Of a stretch of DNA of 64,000 nt, positions 17,568-26,569 are shown piece by piece. The position numbers and the translations under genes are program-made. The notes under the pieces are model-generated. The model saw only the letters and a list, made by a program, of their open reading frames with translations. It searched no databases and had not been told where the DNA came from. How positions within the stretch are numbered: the stretch's first letter is position 1; every line of letters starts with the position of its first letter. Location of the stretch: positions 1,984,001 to 2,048,000 of the forward strand of contig NZ_BHZC01000001.1 of the NCBI RefSeq assembly GCF_003865135.1. Reading direction: 5' to 3'. The DNA comes from Streptomyces chrestomyceticus JCM 4735 (lineage in GTDB: Bacteria; Actinomycetota; Actinomycetes; Streptomycetales; Streptomycetaceae).

Positions 17568-18445
17568 TGGGCGCTCCTCTCGTTGCCCCGGTAGGACTCC
17601 CAGGTCCAGCCGAGGGTGCGGCGCGCCATGATCCCTACCGCGTGGCGCCGGTACTTCGCGCTGCCGCGCACGTCGTCGATCGGGTTGCAGGCGCCCGCCG
17701 CCAGCTCGGCGAACTGCTTCGCCACGGACGGCGGCACGGGCCGCCCCGACTCCCAGTGGCCGCCCTCCTCCAGCGCCGCCGCCAGGAACTCCTCGGCGGC
17801 CTTGGCGCGTACGGGGGTGGGCGCCGCCGACCCGATGCCGGTGCGTATCGTCCGGGTGCGCGGGTGCAGCGCGAGGCCGAAGGCGCACACCGCGATGACC
17901 ATCGCGTTGCGCGTGCCGACCTTGGAGAACTGCTGCGGGCCGTCCGCCTTCGGCAGGTGCACCGCGCGGATCAGCTCGTCCGGCTCCAGCGCGTTGCGCT
18001 TGACGCCCAGGTAGAACGCGTCGATCGGGATCATGCGGCGGCCGCGGACCGACTCGGCCTCGACCTCGCCGCCGGAGGCGAGCAGCGCCGGGTGCGCGTC
18101 GCCGGCCGGGGAGGCGGTGCCCAGGTTGCCGCCGACGCCGCCGCGGTTGCGGATCTGCGGGGAGGCCACGGTGTGCGAGGCCAGCGCCAGGCCGGGCAGC
18201 TCGGTGCGCAGGTGCTCCATGATCTGCGTGTACGGCACGGACGCGCCCAGCCGTACGGTCTCCTCGCCCACCTCCCACTCCCGCAGGTCGTCGACGCGGT
18301 TCAGGTCGAGCAGGTAGGCCGGGCGGCGGTGGTCGAAGTTGATCTCGACCATCACGTCGGTGCCGCCCGCGATCGGCACAGCGGTGGGGTGCTCGGCCTT
18401 GGCGGCGAGCGCCTCCTCCCAGCTTGCGGGGCGAAGGAAGTCCAT
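17558..18445 (-). CDS. Xanthine dehydrogenase, FAD-binding subunit
   Basis: 295 residues. FAD-binding PCMH-type domain: PTAVPIAGGTDVMVEINF, SPQIRNRGGVGGNLGTASPA and GDAHPALLASGGEVE; a CO dehydrogenase flavoprotein C-terminal domain follows. It is the first gene of the xdh operon and overlaps the Fe-S subunit start. The gene order FAD, Fe-S, Mo is the common one. Start at 18445 (ATGGACTTCC) has GAGAGAG upstream. Confidence 0.93.
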   Translation of the reverse strand: MDFLRPASWEEALAAKAEHPTAVPIAGGTDVMVEINFDHRRPAYLLDLNRVDDLREWEVGEETVRLGASVPYTQIMEHLRTELPGLALASHTVASPQIRNRGGVGGNLGTASPAGDAHPALLASGGEVEAESVRGRRMIPIDAFYLGVKRNALEPDELIRAVHLPKADGPQQFSKVGTRNAMVIAVCAFGLALHPRTRTIRTGIGSAAPTPVRAKAAEEFLAAALEEGGHWESGRPVPPSVAKQFAELAAGACNPIDDVRGSAKYRRHAVGIMARRTLGWTWESYRGNERSAQCA

Positions 18446-18762
18446 ACGGGGCTCTCTCCCACGAATCTTCGGTGCGGCGGAGCACCGGGCCGGCCGGGCA
18501 CCGGCTCCGCTTGCGCAATCGGGTCGTCCGCTGCCCGGAGCGAGGACTTCCGGCCCTCGCGTCCGCCGGGCTGTTCATGTCGTGTTTACGCGGTCGGGCC
18601 CAGTGAACGCGCCGCGCACCCGCCGGGTGCAGTCACCGAAACCATGAAGCGGTTGGCTGGCCACGGCGCATGTCTTGTAGATTCGAACGAAAAGCGGGGC
18701 GCAGAAACCTCGCGGTATTCCACCGGCAACACCAGACAGAAAAGAACGGCGGGCGAGAGACC
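18446..18762. other. Divergent control region of xdh operon and pucR
   Basis: 317 bases between divergent starts. It is richer in A+T near pucR (18640-18750). TTGGCT at 18653 and TAGATT at 18678 give a weak promoter candidate for pucR with a 19-base spacer. No clear palindromic operator was identified. Confidence 0.4.
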
Positions 18763-20442
18763 ATGCGGCTCCGCGCACTCCTGGACACCGGCACCCTCGG
18801 CCTGCGGCTGCTGGGCGGCGAGGAGGAACTGGACCGGACCGTGCGCGGCGTGATGACCACCGACCTGCGCGACCCCAGCCGTTACCTGTCCGGCGGCGAA
18901 CTGGTGCTCACCGGGCTGGCCTGGCGCCGCGAGCCGGCCGACTCCGAGCGGTTCGTCCGCATCCTGGCCGCGGCCGGGGTCGCCGGACTGGCCGCCGGCG
19001 AGGCCGAGCTGGGCTCGGTCCCCGACGACCTGGTGACGGCCTGCGCCCGGCACCGCCTGCCGCTGTTCTCCGTCGTCGAGGCCGTCTCGTTCGCGTCGAT
19101 CACCGAGTACGTCGTACGGCAGGTTTCCGGCGAGCGGGCAGGCGACCTGGCCGCCGTGGTGGACCGGCACCGCCGCCTGATGACATCCGGGCCGGCCGGC
19201 GGCGGCCCCGAGGTCGTCCTGGACCTGCTCGGCTCCGACCTGGACCTGCGCGCCTGGGTGCTGTCCCCCACCGGCCGGCAGATCGCCGGGTCCACGCTGG
19301 CCGGATCGGGCCCGGAGCTGCCCGCCGAGGTGGGCGCCCGGCTGGCCGGCGAGCACCTGGCCGCGTCCCGCACCGGCCGCCGCGGCCCCTACCGGCTCCC
19401 GCTCGGCGGCACCACGTACTCCCTCTTCCCCATCCGGAGCACCGGCCGGGACCTGCGCGAGACCGTGCTGTCCGACTGGCTGCTGGCCGTCGAGGCGGAC
19501 GCGGGCGACTGGGCCGAGGAGCGGCTGGACCTGCTGCACGGCGTCACCCAGCTGATCGCCGTCGAACGCGACCGCCGCGACGCGGCCCGTACGGTGCGCA
19601 GACGCCTCGCCCAGGAAGTCCTCGAACTGGTGCAGACGGGCGCCGCGCCCGCCGAGATCGCCGCGCGGCTGCGGGTGGCCGCCCCGGTGCTGCTGCCCGG
19701 ACTGGGCACCGCCCCGCACTGGCAGGTCGTCGTCGCCCGTGTCGAGTGGGAGGGCGGGGACGTGCCCGGCGGGCCGGTCGCCCAGGCGCTCCTGGAAGAG
19801 GTGCTGGTCGATCCCGGTACGTTCGGGCCCGACCCGTCCGACCGGATCGCCGTCGCGCACACCGGCGACGAGGCGGTGGCCCTGGTGCCGCTGCCGGCCG
19901 TGCCGGAGGACGGCGACGCGCGGGACGGCCGGGCCGCGTCCGCCGCCGGGCTCCAGGCCGGCGCCCTGCTGTCCGTCGTCCAGGAGCCGCTGACCCGCGG
20001 GCTGGCCGACGACGGGCGGCTGACCATCGGCGTCAGCGCCTCCGTCCACTCGGCGGAGGGCCTGCGCGGCGCCCTGGAGGAGGCCCGGCACGCCCGCCGG
20101 GTCGCCGCCGCCCGCCCCGGCCGGGTCTGCGCGGCGGGCCACGAGGAGCTGGCCTCCCACGTCCTGCTGCTGCCGTTCGTCCCCGACGACGTACGCCGCG
20201 CCTTCACGGCCCGCCTCCTGGACCCGCTGCGCGACTACGACCGCCGCCACCGCGCCGAACTGATCCCCACCCTGGAGGCGTTCCTCGACTGCGACGGCTC
20301 CTGGACGCGCTGCGCCACCCGTCTCCACCTGCACGTCAACACCCTCCGCTACCGGGTCGGCCGCATCGAGCAGTTGACCGGACGCGATCTGGCGCGCCTG
20401 GAGGACAAGCTGGACTTCTTCCTGGCGCTGCGGATGAGCTGA
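18763..20442 (+). CDS. pucR: PucR family purine catabolism regulator
   Basis: 559 residues. Architecture: N-terminal PucR domain (about 1-120; TTDLRDPSRYLSGGELVLTG), a central GGDEF-like/CdaR region, and the C-terminal PucR-type helix-turn-helix (TLEAFLDCDGSWTRCATRLH, HVNTLRYRVGRIEQLTGRDL). PucR proteins control uptake and breakdown of purines in response to nitrogen status. It is divergent from the xanthine dehydrogenase operon, its probable target. The ATG at 18763 has a weak GGGCGAGAG upstream; an upstream in-frame ATG at 18670 would add 31 residues lacking family similarity. Confidence 0.92.
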   Translation: MRLRALLDTGTLGLRLLGGEEELDRTVRGVMTTDLRDPSRYLSGGELVLTGLAWRREPADSERFVRILAAAGVAGLAAGEAELGSVPDDLVTACARHRLPLFSVVEAVSFASITEYVVRQVSGERAGDLAAVVDRHRRLMTSGPAGGGPEVVLDLLGSDLDLRAWVLSPTGRQIAGSTLAGSGPELPAEVGARLAGEHLAASRTGRRGPYRLPLGGTTYSLFPIRSTGRDLRETVLSDWLLAVEADAGDWAEERLDLLHGVTQLIAVERDRRDAARTVRRRLAQEVLELVQTGAAPAEIAARLRVAAPVLLPGLGTAPHWQVVVARVEWEGGDVPGGPVAQALLEEVLVDPGTFGPDPSDRIAVAHTGDEAVALVPLPAVPEDGDARDGRAASAAGLQAGALLSVVQEPLTRGLADDGRLTIGVSASVHSAEGLRGALEEARHARRVAAARPGRVCAAGHEELASHVLLLPFVPDDVRRAFTARLLDPLRDYDRRHRAELIPTLEAFLDCDGSWTRCATRLHLHVNTLRYRVGRIEQLTGRDLARLEDKLDFFLALRMS

Positions 20443-20899
20443 GACGCGTACGGCGGGCGGGACGGGACGCGGCCGCGGACGTCCTGGCTCCGCCTGCGCG
20501 TCACCCCTCCGGTGTCCCCCGGCCCCGGCTCCCCGACGCCGGGCGGCAGGGCGCGCATCCGGCCATATCGGAATGGCCCGTATGTACCGCTCCGGCGGCC
20601 GATAAGCAACTGGTCGCCCTCCGCCGCTAATTGACTCCGCGTCAGCAACGGCGGGGAAGGGGCGAGCGGCATCACCCGTTCGGGCGTATCCCGGCAGCCC
20701 GGCCGGACAGCGCGCCGTGAGCACCCCGGCCCTTGGGGCGCCGCGCCCCGCCCGTCCCGCGAGTGCGCCGTCAACCCCGTAACGCGTCCAAGAGATTGTG
20801 AAATCATTCACCTTCCCCCTTGGCCGGGCGGCGGAATCCATGCTGAGATGCGCCCACTGCTTCTCAGATCCAGCTCAACGGTGCGCTCGGGAGGGCAAT
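20443..20899. other. Non-coding stretch after pucR
   Basis: 457 bases with no credible gene. The only notable elements are the short dyad at 20798-20811 and the ribosome binding site for the next gene (GGGAGG at 20890). A long minus-strand open frame here is an antisense artefact of G+C bias. Confidence 0.6.
20798..20811. promoter_or_regulatory. Short perfect dyad upstream of the TPR-like gene
   Basis: GTGAA and TTCAC around a four-base spacer, in a locally A+T-rich patch about 90 bases upstream of the next gene. It could be an operator; nothing links it to a known regulator. Confidence 0.3.
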
Positions 20900-21784
20900 G
20901 TGGCGGACACCGCCATGTCAGGAGCCGCAGGATCCACCGAAACGGCGGGAACCGCGGAACCGGTGGAACCCGCGGAAACCGCACGGGCCGCGGGACCGGC
21001 GCCAGGGGTTCCGGCCGCCAGGTCGGCGGCCGGGGCGGACGCCCTGGACCGCGCCGTGTGGCGGCTGCGGTCCCGTGGCTGCTGGGACGACGCGGCGGCA
21101 CTACTGGAACCCCACGCGGCGGGCTTCCCCCCGTACGCGATCCGCCGCGCCGCGCTCCTCGTGGAACGCTGCATGTTCACCGCCACCGGCTGGGCGGCGG
21201 CCGAGGACGCGCTGCGCGCCGCCGAGGCGCTGGCGGGCGACAACGACGAGCGCGGCGCCGCGGCCTGCGAGCGCGGCCAGTTGGCGTACGCCGCCACCGT
21301 CCTCGGCGTGCGCGACCGCGCCGACGAGGCCCGTTCCGCGCTCGGCCGCGCCGCGGCACTGCTGGCACCGGCGGCGCCCGGCCGCCCGATGCTGGACTTC
21401 CGGCGCGGCCTGATGGCCGAACACGTCGCCGACAGCCCGGACTCCGCCCGCGCCGCCTACCGCCGCGCCCACGCGGGCGCCACCGCGCACGGCGACGCCC
21501 TGCTGCTGTCCTTCACCTGGCGCCACCTCGCCGGTCTCGCCCTGCGCGACGGCGAACTGGCCGAGGCCCGGCACGGCTTCGCCGAGTCGCTGCGCATCCG
21601 CGAGGAGCTGGGATTCCTGGTCGGTACGGCGCCGGCGCTGGTCGCCCTCGCCGACGCGGCCCCGCCGGAAGAGGCGGCGGGACTGCGCGCCGAGGCCGCC
21701 CGGCTCTTCCGGCTCATGGGCGGGGTACCGACCTGGCTCGCCGAGCATCTCGCCGACGTACCGGTGGCGCCCGCGCCGTCGTAG
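20900..21784 (+). CDS. Alpha-helical TPR-like protein of unknown function
   Basis: 294 residues. After an Ala/Thr/Glu-rich, probably disordered N-terminus of about 45 residues, the rest is predicted helical with repeated pairs resembling TPR motifs (RRAALLVERCMF, RAAYRRAHAGATAHGDALLL, RHGFAESLRIREELGF). No catalytic motif is seen. A scaffolding or regulatory role is possible but unsupported. The GTG at 20900 is supported by GGGAGG five bases away. It is followed by a methyltransferase-like gene on the same strand. Confidence 0.7.
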   Translation: MADTAMSGAAGSTETAGTAEPVEPAETARAAGPAPGVPAARSAAGADALDRAVWRLRSRGCWDDAAALLEPHAAGFPPYAIRRAALLVERCMFTATGWAAAEDALRAAEALAGDNDERGAAACERGQLAYAATVLGVRDRADEARSALGRAAALLAPAAPGRPMLDFRRGLMAEHVADSPDSARAAYRRAHAGATAHGDALLLSFTWRHLAGLALRDGELAEARHGFAESLRIREELGFLVGTAPALVALADAAPPEEAAGLRAEAARLFRLMGGVPTWLAEHLADVPVAPAPS

Positions 21785-21964
21785 GGCACGACAGGGCGTG
21801 CCATCGTAGGGCACGGCATGCCGCGTGGCCGGGGCATATGTCACTCCGCGCACCCCACCGACCCCGAATTTGGCCTCAAGTCGCACTGTCCGTGCGCGAC
21901 TTGGCACTGGATGCTGGTCCGGTTGACTCCCAACCATCGGCAGCGCCTTTCAGGAGGCCACACC

Positions 21965-22840
21965 TTGGCAGCAGGAGCACCGCACCCATCGGCCGGCCCG
22001 GACTGGGGAAAGGCGGATTTCGAGGCCATCTACGACCGTCCCGACCCGCGGACGTACTTCCGTACGCTGCGCCCGCTCGACTATCAGATCCCGCACCACG
22101 GCCAGGGCGTCTTCCGCGCCCTGGCCGAGTCCCTGCAACGGCGCCGCCCCGGCCGCCCGCCGCTCCAGGTCGTCGACCTGTGCTGTTCCTACGGCGTCAA
22201 CGCCGCGCTGCTGAACCACAAGCTGAGCCTCGCCGACCTGTACGACCGGTACACCGACGCCCAGGAGACCGGCGGCCTGCCGCCGGGCCGGCTGGCCGCC
22301 GAGGACCGGACGTTCTACGACGAGCTGCGCCGTCCGGAAGCGGTACGGATCCTCGGCATCGACGCGGCCCGGCACGCGGTCGGCTACGCCGAGCGCGTGG
22401 GCCTGCTGGACGCCGGGTTCGCCGAGAACCTGGAGGCCGCGGAGCCCTCCGCGCGGCTGCGCGACGCGATGGCCGGCACCGACCTGATCACCGTGACGGG
22501 CGGCGTGGGCTACATCTCCGCCACCACCTTCGGGCGGCTGCTCGCCTGTACGCCCACCGCGCCCTGGGTCGCCGCGTTCGTCCTGCGGACCGTGTCGTAC
22601 GCGCCGGTCGCCGCGCTGCTCGCGGACGCGGGCCTGGTCACCGAGCGGCTGCCCGCCCGCACCTTCCGCCAGCGCCGGTTCGCCGACCTCGCGGAACGCC
22701 GGGCCGCCTTCGGCGCGCTCCAGGACCGGGACCTGGACACCACCGGCAAGGAGTCGGACGGCTTCTACCACGCGGACCTCTACCTCTCCCGGCCCGCGGC
22801 GGACGTGGCGGCGCTGCCGCTGGAGCGGCTGGTCCCCTGA
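21965..22840 (+). CDS. Class I SAM-dependent methyltransferase-like protein
   Basis: 291 residues with a class I methyltransferase core: a glycine-poor motif I variant LQVVDLCCSYGVNAALL, a second acidic strand EAVRILGIDAARHAVGYAER, and DLITVTGGVGYISATTF. The GxGxG loop is altered to CSYGVN, so cofactor binding is likely but not sure. The TTG at 21965 is chosen because AGGAGG lies seven bases upstream; earlier frames have none. Substrate unknown. Small molecules are more likely than DNA: no DPPY/NPPY motif. Confidence 0.75.
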   Translation: MAAGAPHPSAGPDWGKADFEAIYDRPDPRTYFRTLRPLDYQIPHHGQGVFRALAESLQRRRPGRPPLQVVDLCCSYGVNAALLNHKLSLADLYDRYTDAQETGGLPPGRLAAEDRTFYDELRRPEAVRILGIDAARHAVGYAERVGLLDAGFAENLEAAEPSARLRDAMAGTDLITVTGGVGYISATTFGRLLACTPTAPWVAAFVLRTVSYAPVAALLADAGLVTERLPARTFRQRRFADLAERRAAFGALQDRDLDTTGKESDGFYHADLYLSRPAADVAALPLERLVP

Positions 22841-22853
22841 GGTCCGCCGCCGC

Positions 22854-23786
22854 TCAGAGCGGGCGGCGGGCCGATGCCAGGTGTTCGCGGGCGATCCGCT
22901 CGACGATCGCGTACTCCCGGGCCATCAGGGCGTCCAGCAGCGCCGTGTGCTCGGAGGCGGCGGCGAGCAGGTCGGCCGTGCGGGGCGGGGCGCCGCCGGG
23001 CGCCGGCCACTGCGTACGGCGGTGCAGGTCGTCGGCGACCTGGAGGAGCTGGCGGTTGCCGGTGAGGGCGAGCAGCGCGTGGTGGAAGGCGTGGTCGGCC
23101 TCCGCGTAACCGGCGCGGTCGCCGCGGGCGGCGGCCGCGACACCGGCGGCGGCCAGCGGGCGCAGCTCCTCCCAGCGTTCGGCCGGCAGCGCCCGGGCCA
23201 GTCGCAGCAGCGCCGGTATCTCCAGCATGGCGCGCACCTCGGCCAGTTCCGCGAGGTCGCGGTGGGTGCGTTCGGCGACGCGGAAGCCGCGGTTCGGGGC
23301 GACTTCGACCGCGCCTTCCCCGGCGAGCGTCTGCATGGCCTCCCGGACGGGCGTGGCGGAGACGCCGTAGCGGACGGCGAGCGCGGGGGCCGAATAGACC
23401 TCGCCGGGGCGCAGTTCGCCGGATATCAGGGCTTCGCGGAGGGCGGCGAGCACCTGGCCGCGTACGGAATGCCGTATCGGCTGCTTGCGGGGCGCGGCGG
23501 CGGGAGCCGGGACCGGCGCGGCCGCCGTCCCTCCCCGTACGCCGGCGGGCACCGCCCTGGGGGGAGCCGTAAGAGGGGACAGGGGCACGGGCACGAACGC
23601 CGTGGCGGGGTCGGGCACGCCGGGGTCGTGCTCGTACGCGGTGTCCGGCGTGCCGGGGCCGGTGCGCGCGGGGTGCCGCGCGGGCACGCCGCGCCCGGTG
23701 TGCTCGCCCCGCACGGGCTGCGAGCCGCCCTGCGCGGGCACCTGTGCGCGTAGCCGCGGCGCCGGTTCCGCTCTGCCCTGCTCCAT
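22854..23786 (-). CDS. GntR/FadR (FCD) regulator with long N-terminal extension
   Basis: 310 residues. The GntR winged helix lies at about 108-170 (RGQVLAALREALISGELRPG, YGVSATPVREAMQTLAGEGA) and the FCD ligand domain at 175-300 with its metal/acid-binding pattern (EVRAMLEIPALLRLA, DHAFHHALLALTGN, EHTALLDALMAREY). Typical family members start near residue 100 here; the additional N-terminal 100 residues are rich in Pro, Ala, Gly and Arg and look disordered, yet the ATG at 23786 has a perfect GAGGAGG. The extension is therefore probably translated. Target genes unknown; convergent with the methyltransferase. Confidence 0.85.
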   Translation of the reverse strand: MEQGRAEPAPRLRAQVPAQGGSQPVRGEHTGRGVPARHPARTGPGTPDTAYEHDPGVPDPATAFVPVPLSPLTAPPRAVPAGVRGGTAAAPVPAPAAAPRKQPIRHSVRGQVLAALREALISGELRPGEVYSAPALAVRYGVSATPVREAMQTLAGEGAVEVAPNRGFRVAERTHRDLAELAEVRAMLEIPALLRLARALPAERWEELRPLAAAGVAAAARGDRAGYAEADHAFHHALLALTGNRQLLQVADDLHRRTQWPAPGGAPPRTADLLAAASEHTALLDALMAREYAIVERIAREHLASARRPL

Positions 23787-23868
23787 GCGGGTTCCTCCTC
23801 ACGTCCTCCAGCACCATAGGCGCCCCCTGTGACAGTGCAAACCCGGCTCAAAACCGCCGAAGATCCGG

Positions 23869-23887
23869 TAAGGTAAGCCTTACCTGC
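23869..23887. promoter_or_regulatory. Iron box (DmdR/IdeR/DtxR operator)
   Basis: The 15-base core at 23871-23885, AGGTAAG-C-CTTACCT, is a perfect odd palindrome matching the actinobacterial iron box (consensus TTAGGTTAGGCTAACCTAA, 13 of 19 positions). It lies 30 bases upstream of the FhuF-like gene, so the gene is very likely repressed by the iron-loaded DmdR/IdeR regulator. Confidence 0.82.
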
Positions 23888-23916
23888 CAACGGACGTGAT
23901 ATCGGTGGTGCCCCGC

Positions 23917-24756
23917 ATGGCCTCTCTGCTCGCCGCCCGGCCGCGCATCGAGCCCTTCGCCGGCGCGTACGCCCGGCTGACCGAGGTGTTCCCCACTCTG
24001 AGGGTGACCGACTGGGAGTCGGCGGCGCCGCACGGCGCGGGCTGGATGACGGCCGCCGCGCTGGCCACCGACCCCGCCACCCTGGACGCCTTCCTGGCCT
24101 GGGACGACGCCCAGGTGGTGGCGGACTACGGACAGCGGGCCCGCCCCGACGTCGTCGCCACCTTCGCGCTGCACCGCTACGCCTGGCCCGCCTGTCTGCT
24201 GATCACCATCCCCTGGTTCCTGCACCGGCGGGTGCCGCGACTGCCCGTCGAGGCCGTCGCCCACCACCGCGAGCAGGGCCGGATGGCCGTACGGGTGCGC
24301 TCGTTCGCGTGCCTGCCCGGCGACCCGGCCGCCGAGCTGCCCGGCGCCCGGGTCGTCCCGGACGAGGAGGCCCTGCGCGCCGAGGTGCGGGAGGCGGTCG
24401 CCGAGCACCTCGGGCCGGTCCTGGACGCCTTCCGGCCCCGGATGCGGCGCGGGCCCCGGGCCCTGTGGGGCATGGTGTCGGACGAGATCGCCGAGGGCCT
24501 GTGGTACCTGGGGCACCTGCTGGGCGAGGAGCCGCGCGCGGTGGCCGAGCTGAAGCGGCTGCTGCCGGGCGGCACGGCCCCCTACCCGGGCGGCGCCGCC
24601 TTCCGGGAGCTGACCGGTCCGGACGGCGCGGCACTGCCCACCCGGGACCGGGCGAGCTGCTGCATGTTCTACACGCTGCGCCCCGAGGACACCTGTGTGA
24701 CCTGCCCGCGTACGTGCGACGCGGATCGCATCAGCCGCCTCACCGCAACCACCTGA
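23917..24756 (+). CDS. FhuF-like ferric-siderophore reductase
   Basis: 279 residues. The C-terminal end has the FhuF cysteine pattern Cys-Cys-x10-Cys-x2-Cys (SCCMFYTLRPEDTCVTC), which binds a [2Fe-2S] cluster in E. coli FhuF, and the rest matches the FhuF/IucA-related fold (WGMVSDEIAEGLWYLG). FhuF reduces Fe3+ in siderophores in the cytoplasm to release iron. An iron box lies just upstream. Start at 23917 (MASLLAARP) is chosen for length and context; GTG codons at 23905 and 23908 are in frame. No siderophore synthesis or uptake genes lie next to it. Confidence 0.9.
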   Translation: MASLLAARPRIEPFAGAYARLTEVFPTLRVTDWESAAPHGAGWMTAAALATDPATLDAFLAWDDAQVVADYGQRARPDVVATFALHRYAWPACLLITIPWFLHRRVPRLPVEAVAHHREQGRMAVRVRSFACLPGDPAAELPGARVVPDEEALRAEVREAVAEHLGPVLDAFRPRMRRGPRALWGMVSDEIAEGLWYLGHLLGEEPRAVAELKRLLPGGTAPYPGGAAFRELTGPDGAALPTRDRASCCMFYTLRPEDTCVTCPRTCDADRISRLTATT

Positions 24757-24785
24757 CTCCCACACCACCCGATCGAGTCGTCGGA

Positions 24786-24823
24786 TTCGAACTCAACCCT
24801 GCTTCCCTGCGGGGGAGTTCGAA
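24786..24823. repeat. Inverted repeat between FhuF-like and DUF2637 genes
   Basis: Perfect 9-base arms TTCGAACTC (24786-24794) and GAGTTCGAA (24815-24823) with a 20-base spacer that can itself fold. Function unknown; it could be a terminator of the FhuF-like gene or an operator for the following gene. Confidence 0.45.
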
Positions 24824-24952
24824 CCGAACGCACCCATCCGTGGGTCCCCGCACTCCCTTGCGGTGCTCTTGTTCCGAAACCCCCCGGCGCCGCGGCCGGA
24901 TTCCGCCAGGATGTCGCGCGAAACCGCGTACGCCGAGGCAAGGGGCCCCTGG

Positions 24953-26074
24953 ATGAGAATGACCGATATATCGCTGAATTGGCTGGCTCCGGGGGTGCTG
25001 CTGCTCGTCGGCATCCTCTCCGCCGTGTTCGTGGTCCTGCGCGGCAAGCGCTCGTCCGAGGCGGCGGGGAGCGAGGAGTCCTGGGAGCGCAGCGAGGAAC
25101 GCAGGCGCCGCAAGGAGGCCGTCTACGGCAGCGCCTCGTACCTGCTGCTGTTCTGCTGCGCCGCGGTGGCGGCGGCCCTCTCCTTCCACGGGCTGGTCGG
25201 CTTCGGCGTCACCAACCTCAACCTCTCCGGAGGCTGGGAGTACCTGGTGCCCTTCGGGCTCGACGGCGCGGCGATGTTCTGCTCCGTGCTCGCCGTGCGC
25301 GAGGCCAGCCACGGTGACGCGGCGCTCGGCTCGCGCCTGCTCGTCTGGCTGTTCGCCGGGGCCGCCGCCTGGTTCAACTGGGTGCACGCGCCCCGGGGCT
25401 TCGGCCACGACGGCGCGCCCCAGTTCTTCGCCGGGATGTCCCTGTCGGCGGCGGTCCTCTTCGACCGGGCGCTCAAGCAGACCCGGCGGGCCGCGCTGCG
25501 CGAACAGGGGCTGGTGCCGCGTCCGTTGCCGCAGATCCGCGTCGTACGGTGGCTGCGGGCCCCCCGGGAGACCTTCGGCGCCTGGTCGCTGATGCTGCTG
25601 GAAGGCGTGCGGACCCTGGACGAGGCCGTCGAAGAGGTACGCGAGGACCGGCGGCAGAAGGAGCAGAACCGTCACCGCAGGCGGGAGCGGGACAAGCTGG
25701 ACCGCGCCCGCATCAAGGCGATCAACCGCCAGCACCGGCACTGGAGCCGCGGCCGCGGCGGCCGGCAGGTCCCGCTGACGGCGGGCGTCCCGACGTCCCA
25801 CGGCTCCCCCGCCGCCGCGCAGCAGGCCGGCGCGGAACCTGCGATAGCCGGCGACCCGGAATCCCTGCCGCCCGGAGCGCTGTCCACGGGGTCCGACCCC
25901 CTGCATCCGGCCGGTTCCCGCCCGGCGCTGAAGGCCGTGCACGGCCCCGGCGCCGACCCGGCGGGCACCTACCGGCGGACCGTGGACCTGACCGCCGAGG
26001 ACGACACCCAGGCACTGCCCCGGCTGGACTCCCTGGAGGAGAAACTGGCCCAGATCGAAAAGCAGTTCGGCTGA
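24953..26074 (+). CDS. DUF2637 membrane protein
   Basis: 373 residues. The N-terminal 175 residues contain about four membrane segments and match DUF2637 (SLNWLAPGVLLLVGILSAV, YLLLFCCAAVAAALSFHGLV, LVPFGLDGAAMFCSVLAVRE, LLVWLFAGAAAWFNWVHAP). The C-terminal half is charged and proline-rich, ending in a coiled-coil-like tail (LDSLEEKLAQIEKQF). DUF2637 proteins are common in Streptomyces plasmids and chromosomes, including SpdB-like spread proteins, with no known enzymatic role. Start 24953 chosen for the family's typical N-terminus, with a weak AAGGGG upstream. Confidence 0.88.
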   Translation: MRMTDISLNWLAPGVLLLVGILSAVFVVLRGKRSSEAAGSEESWERSEERRRRKEAVYGSASYLLLFCCAAVAAALSFHGLVGFGVTNLNLSGGWEYLVPFGLDGAAMFCSVLAVREASHGDAALGSRLLVWLFAGAAAWFNWVHAPRGFGHDGAPQFFAGMSLSAAVLFDRALKQTRRAALREQGLVPRPLPQIRVVRWLRAPRETFGAWSLMLLEGVRTLDEAVEEVREDRRQKEQNRHRRRERDKLDRARIKAINRQHRHWSRGRGGRQVPLTAGVPTSHGSPAAAQQAGAEPAIAGDPESLPPGALSTGSDPLHPAGSRPALKAVHGPGADPAGTYRRTVDLTAEDDTQALPRLDSLEEKLAQIEKQFG

Positions 26075-26110
26075 CCCGCGGCGGACCGAGCCCGCACCCC
26101 CGGCCTTTCG

Positions 26111-26569
26111 TCAGGCCGGTCCGCCGCCCAGCTCGAACCAGACGCACTTGCCCACGCCGTGGGCCTTGACCCCCCACGCGTCCGCGAGGGAGTGCACCAG
26201 CATCAGCCCCCTTCCCGAGGTGCCGTCCGTCGTCGGCGGGCGCAGCCTGGGCCGCCGCCCCACGAAGTCCCGTACCTCCACCCGCAGCCGGTCGGTGACC
26301 GTGGCGGTCACGACGGCGCCCCCGTTGGTGTGCACGAGAGCGTTGGTGACCAGCTCGCTGATGAGCAGTTCCGCTATGTCGGCGTCCCCGGACTCCCCCC
26401 ACTGGCGCAGCAACTGACGCAGCTCGGCGCGTACGCCCGCCACCGCCGTCAGATCCGCACGCCGCAGTGTGCGCTCCATCTTCCCCGGCAGCCGGGTACC
26501 GTTACGGACGCCGGCGCGTCCGTCCACCGATCCGGCTCTGTCCTCGCGCCGCACAGACTGACGCTTCAT
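26111..26569 (-). CDS. ATP-binding anti-sigma-like kinase (RsbW/HATPase_c)
   Basis: 152 residues. HATPase_c domain with N box (LLISELVTNALVHT) and G box (TSGRGLMLVHSLADAWGV). This is the small Streptomyces RsbW-like group that binds anti-sigma antagonists. It is next to neither a sigma factor nor an STAS gene, so partner genes lie elsewhere. The start at 26569 puts GGGGAGG immediately before ATG; MERTLRRADL about 30 residues downstream is an alternative start. Confidence 0.88.
   Translation of the reverse strand: MKRQSVRREDRAGSVDGRAGVRNGTRLPGKMERTLRRADLTAVAGVRAELRQLLRQWGESGDADIAELLISELVTNALVHTNGGAVVTATVTDRLRVEVRDFVGRRPRLRPPTTDGTSGRGLMLVHSLADAWGVKAHGVGKCVWFELGGGPA

Noticed and set aside
21965..22840. 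DNA methyltransferase
   Set aside because: No catalytic DPPY/NPPY or PCQ motifs; the fold fits small-molecule methyltransferases.
24786..24823. tRNA-like T-arm (GAGTTCGAATCC) on the minus strand
   Set aside because: The T stem does not pair correctly and no anticodon or D arm can be folded around it.
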